NCBI RefSeq assembly: GCF_900541275.1
Contig: NZ_UQJH01000005.1
Span: forward strand, 1 to 64,000
DNA from: an uncultured Porphyromonas sp.
GTDB taxonomy: Bacteria; Bacteroidota; Bacteroidia; Bacteroidales; Porphyromonadaceae
Length of the DNA stretch: 64,000 bases
Direction: 5' to 3'
Position 1 is the first letter of the stretch. Each line of letters begins with the position of its first letter. The notes beneath the pieces are model-generated. The model saw only the letters and a program-made list of their open reading frames with translations, was not told where the DNA came from and did no database searches. Positions 61,370 through 64,000 of the stretch are shown in pieces. Both the position numbers and the translations under genes were made by a program.

Positions 61370-63103
61370 ATGAAACACACTCTTCAAGCCAATCTGCTGC
61401 TTACTATGCTCCTACTCTTAATAGGCGGCCTCTCTGGGTGCAGGGACATCGAGTCAAAGATGCCACCTACGATCACTATGGAGAAGACGTACACCATCAA
61501 GCCTGATCGCAAGCTGCTGATCACACCTGAGGTGTCTAATGACAACATTAATGCGATCTACTCCTGGAAGCTGGACGGTAGGGTCATCTCGACAGAGAAG
61601 AACCTCGAGTATTCCTTCCCCATCACCGGAGACTACACCATTAAGTATAGCGTCTCGACAGCAGACGGAACAGCATGGCAGGAGATCGTTGTAAAGGTTA
61701 TTGACCTCGAGCTACCCATCATCGGGATGAAGGAGGGCAATGACATCTTGGCTGAGATAGGGGAGCTTCTGACGCTCACCCCCGAGATAGCCAATACGGA
61801 GAATATCAAGTATACCTGGGAGCTTGATGGGAAGGCGGTTTCCAGCGAGCCGGTCTTTGAGCTCCGACCAGACAAGGAGGGCGTACACTTCGTCCACCTC
61901 TTTACTCAGAATGATGATGGTGAGGACGACTACTTGGTCAAGGTGGTGGTGGTCCCCTCCATACCACTAGAGATAAGCTTCCCCTATCCGCAGCACTCCG
62001 GCACGGTAGGTCGTCCGCTCCGTATAGAGCCCCGGATCAGCACCACGAAAAACATCTCCTATGAGTGGTCCGTGGACGGACAGGTGATTGAGGGTCAGAC
62101 CGGGCCGATACTCGTCTATACGCCCACCCGGGTGGGGACCCTGCAGGTGAAGGTCTGCGCCTACAAGACAGATCCAAGCGGAGCGAAGAAAGAGAGAGCG
62201 GGAGAGTCGATCATACCGGTGCAGGTGGGAGAGCCCGATGCACATTTCCGAAGCTTTAATCCTGCGAAGAGTAGTAAGTACGGGGGCAAGGTCTACGAGT
62301 TCCTCGCCGCTCCGGGACAGTTTGTCAACGAGGGATACAGTGCTCACACCATGGATGATGCTATCAAGTATGCTGAGGAGCGACTGTCACAGGATGTCTA
62401 TGTCTCACTGGGTGGGTTTGGAGGATATCTCGTCATTGGATTTGACCACAGTATCCCCAATACCGGCGCTTTCAAGGGGTACGACTTCGCTGTAATGGGC
62501 AATTCCTTCAAGGGTAGCTCTGAGCCGGGCATTGTGTGGGTTATGCAGGATGAGAATGGAAATGGTCTCCCGGATGACAACTGGTATGAACTCAGAGGTA
62601 GTGAGACCGGTAAGGAGGGGACTATACAGGACTATGAGGTGACTTACTTCCGTCCTGCAACGGCCCGATCAAATGTCCTCTGGGCAGACAATATGGGCAA
62701 CACTGGAGAGATAGACTGGCTCAACTTCCACCAGCAAGACTCCTACTATCCAATATGGGTCAAGCCGAATAGATATGTCCTCAGAGGGACTCGTCTTAAG
62801 AGTGCCAACTTTGACCAGTCCGGTCAGGGCACCTACTGGATCAATCCTGAGTACGAGTGGGGGTATGTGGACAACTTCAGCCCGATAGATCGACTGACCG
62901 ATGATATCAATTACGGCGCAGCACCTAATGCCAATCACTTCAGGATCAAGGATGCCATGGACTCCAACGGGAAGCCCATACATCTGGAGTATATCGACTT
63001 CGTCAAGGTCGTCACGGGACTGAATACCAAGTCCGGATGGCTTGGGGAAGTATCCACCGAGTGCTTCAAGTTCATTGACATCCAAGTACCATCAAGCAAG
63101 TAA
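61370..63103 (+). CDS. PKD-domain surface lipoprotein of the B12 operon
   Basis: 577 residues from the ATG at 61370 (an ATG at 61364 and one at 61334 that overlaps btuG are alternatives). Lipobox LSGC at Cys24. Three PKD-like Ig domains (about 30-120, 120-210, 215-310, with YSWKLDG, YTWELDG, YEWSVDG) precede a 250-residue C-terminal domain (YEFLAAPGQFVNEGY, VSLGGFGGYLVIGFDHSI, GNSFKGSSEPGIVWV). Similar PKD cell-surface proteins are found in Bacteroides B12 loci. An extracellular accessory B12-binding or delivery role is inference. Confidence 0.78.
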   Translation: MKHTLQANLLLTMLLLLIGGLSGCRDIESKMPPTITMEKTYTIKPDRKLLITPEVSNDNINAIYSWKLDGRVISTEKNLEYSFPITGDYTIKYSVSTADGTAWQEIVVKVIDLELPIIGMKEGNDILAEIGELLTLTPEIANTENIKYTWELDGKAVSSEPVFELRPDKEGVHFVHLFTQNDDGEDDYLVKVVVVPSIPLEISFPYPQHSGTVGRPLRIEPRISTTKNISYEWSVDGQVIEGQTGPILVYTPTRVGTLQVKVCAYKTDPSGAKKERAGESIIPVQVGEPDAHFRSFNPAKSSKYGGKVYEFLAAPGQFVNEGYSAHTMDDAIKYAEERLSQDVYVSLGGFGGYLVIGFDHSIPNTGAFKGYDFAVMGNSFKGSSEPGIVWVMQDENGNGLPDDNWYELRGSETGKEGTIQDYEVTYFRPATARSNVLWADNMGNTGEIDWLNFHQQDSYYPIWVKPNRYVLRGTRLKSANFDQSGQGTYWINPEYEWGYVDNFSPIDRLTDDINYGAAPNANHFRIKDAMDSNGKPIHLEYIDFVKVVTGLNTKSGWLGEVSTECFKFIDIQVPSSK

Positions 63104-63108
63104 GAGAT

Positions 63109-64000
63109 ATGAGAAATAGATTCATCACAAGTGGCGGGATCCTCCTTTTTACAATCATTATGCTCCTCATGTCCGGTTGCAAAGAGGATATGCCGGACTT
63201 TGAGGGAGACAATCGCATACTCAGCTTTGCCCTCACTCTGGGGGGGGAGGAGTATCCGGCTTACACTGAGGGTGAGAGCAAGCTGGTGATCACCATCCCG
63301 GTCGGAGTGGATCTCACAGACGCTAAGCCGAGGTATCTACTGAGTGAGAACGCGACCATTTTCCCCGCTCCGGAGAGGGTCCGCGACTGGAGGGAGGATC
63401 AAGTCTTCAGGGTTACCTCGGCCTCCGGCAAGGGACGCTCCTATATCCTGAGAGTGATCACCGATCATCCCACGTCCCAGTATGATGTACGTCTCACTAC
63501 CGATGCAGAGGTGAGGGTCTTTGGGGCAACTCACACCGGTGTGGTGAGAGGAAATCTGATCATTGGAGCTGCTACAGGGCGGGACTCCATCTCAGACATT
63601 ACGCCGCTCACAGCGCTGACCAAGGTGGAGCAAGGCATTGTCATCAATCCTACATTCAAGGGGACAGACCTCACGGGGCTCCGAAATGTCTCTGAGGTCG
63701 GCAGTCTCGTCATACGGAGTGCCAAGGAGCTCAAGAAAGCTGAGCTGAGATCCTTGCGGGTGGTACACCGGGACATATCTCTTGAGAGTGACGTCCTTGA
63801 GGAGGTACACTTCCCTCTTCTGCAGCAAGTCGAGGGTACACTTAAGTTGCAGAGTAAGTCGATGCGCTCGCTGCTACTACCCGGTCTCTCCACTAGCGGG
63901 AGCCTCATCGTCATGAATTGTCCTATCCTCAGCTTCGTCAATCTGCCGGTACTTAAGTCGGTAAGTAAGGATCTGACTATCTCCACAGCGCCCATGCTCT
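63109..64000 (+). CDS. LRR-like surface lipoprotein of the B12 operon (partial)
   Basis: Open from the ATG at 63109 to the window edge (297 complete codons, no stop). Signal peptide with lipobox MSGC (about Cys24). Residues 35-125 read as a DUF5018-like domain (ILSFALTLGGEEYPAY ... ATIFPAPERVRDW ... SYILRV). From residue 140 the sequence is a leucine-rich solenoid with about 20-25-residue turns (SISDITPLTALTKVE, LTGLRNVSEVGSLVI, LPVLKSVSKDLTI). Starts 5 bp after the preceding stop, so it belongs to the riboswitch operon. Function unknown; candidate extracellular ligand-binding or adhesive component. Confidence 0.8.
   Translation, partial: MRNRFITSGGILLFTIIMLLMSGCKEDMPDFEGDNRILSFALTLGGEEYPAYTEGESKLVITIPVGVDLTDAKPRYLLSENATIFPAPERVRDWREDQVFRVTSASGKGRSYILRVITDHPTSQYDVRLTTDAEVRVFGATHTGVVRGNLIIGAATGRDSISDITPLTALTKVEQGIVINPTFKGTDLTGLRNVSEVGSLVIRSAKELKKAELRSLRVVHRDISLESDVLEEVHFPLLQQVEGTLKLQSKSMRSLLLPGLSTSGSLIVMNCPILSFVNLPVLKSVSKDLTISTAPML

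Overview
The window looks like chromosomal DNA of a Bacteroidetes bacterium close to Porphyromonas. It carries SusC/SusD pairs, BACON-domain lipoproteins, a RagB-type lipoprotein, Bacteroidetes-type -7 promoter boxes (TAnnTTTG), a BtuG-type surface propeller, and GC-rich coding DNA with intergenic spaces full of short palindromic repeats. No rRNA, tRNA, CRISPR array or intact insertion sequence was seen. The right edge cuts a lipoprotein gene.

Layout. (1) 0.75-6.7 kb: operon of two paralogous BACON lipoproteins and a surface subtilase. (2) 7.5-15.2 kb: SusC/SusD, a HExxH zinc metallohydrolase lipoprotein and a DUF4302 lipoprotein. (3) 15.9-20.8 kb: a second SusC/SusD pair whose SusC N-terminus is about 90% identical to the first. 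(4) 20.8-25.8 kb: accessory island with an AT-rich SIR2-domain gene, gene remnants, dense palindromic repeats, and a two-gene STAS-like (DUF4325) plus GHKL ATPase module whose ATPase frame breaks at a T8 tract. (5) 25.8-36.3 kb, minus strand: acyl-CoA ligase; CcsBA cytochrome c assembly protein, di-haem oxidoreductase, imelysin and porin (a probable haem/iron locus); PlsC and a second acyl-CoA ligase. (6) 36.5-44 kb: TonB receptor, Tyr/Trp/Gly-rich secreted protein, FadL-type channel, macro-like protein, YkvA protein, histidine phosphatase. (7) 44.6-48.8 kb: a UvrA paralogue and FolC. (8) 48.8-54.6 kb: surface-polysaccharide glycosyltransferases, five of them in one tightly overlapping operon. 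(9) 54.6-55.2 kb: N-terminally truncated tyrosine recombinase. (10) 55.5-64 kb: a cobalamin riboswitch followed by a surface B12-acquisition operon: a DUF4988/collagen-repeat/beta-propeller lipoprotein, BtuB, BtuG, a PKD-domain lipoprotein, and a lipoprotein with an LRR-like solenoid that runs off the window.

Most striking signals: (a) the riboswitch-led B12 operon with a propeller lipoprotein on a collagen-like stalk; (b) a family of 16-bp palindromes repeated at exactly 22-bp spacing in four intergenic regions (starting at 320, 7053, 43937, 50021), which looks like an operator array or novel structured repeat; (c) the STAS/ATPase pair with a slippery T8 at the point where the conserved C-terminus moves to the -1 frame; (d) composite REP-like elements in both orientations. 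Functions are inferred by reading the sequence; no database search was run.
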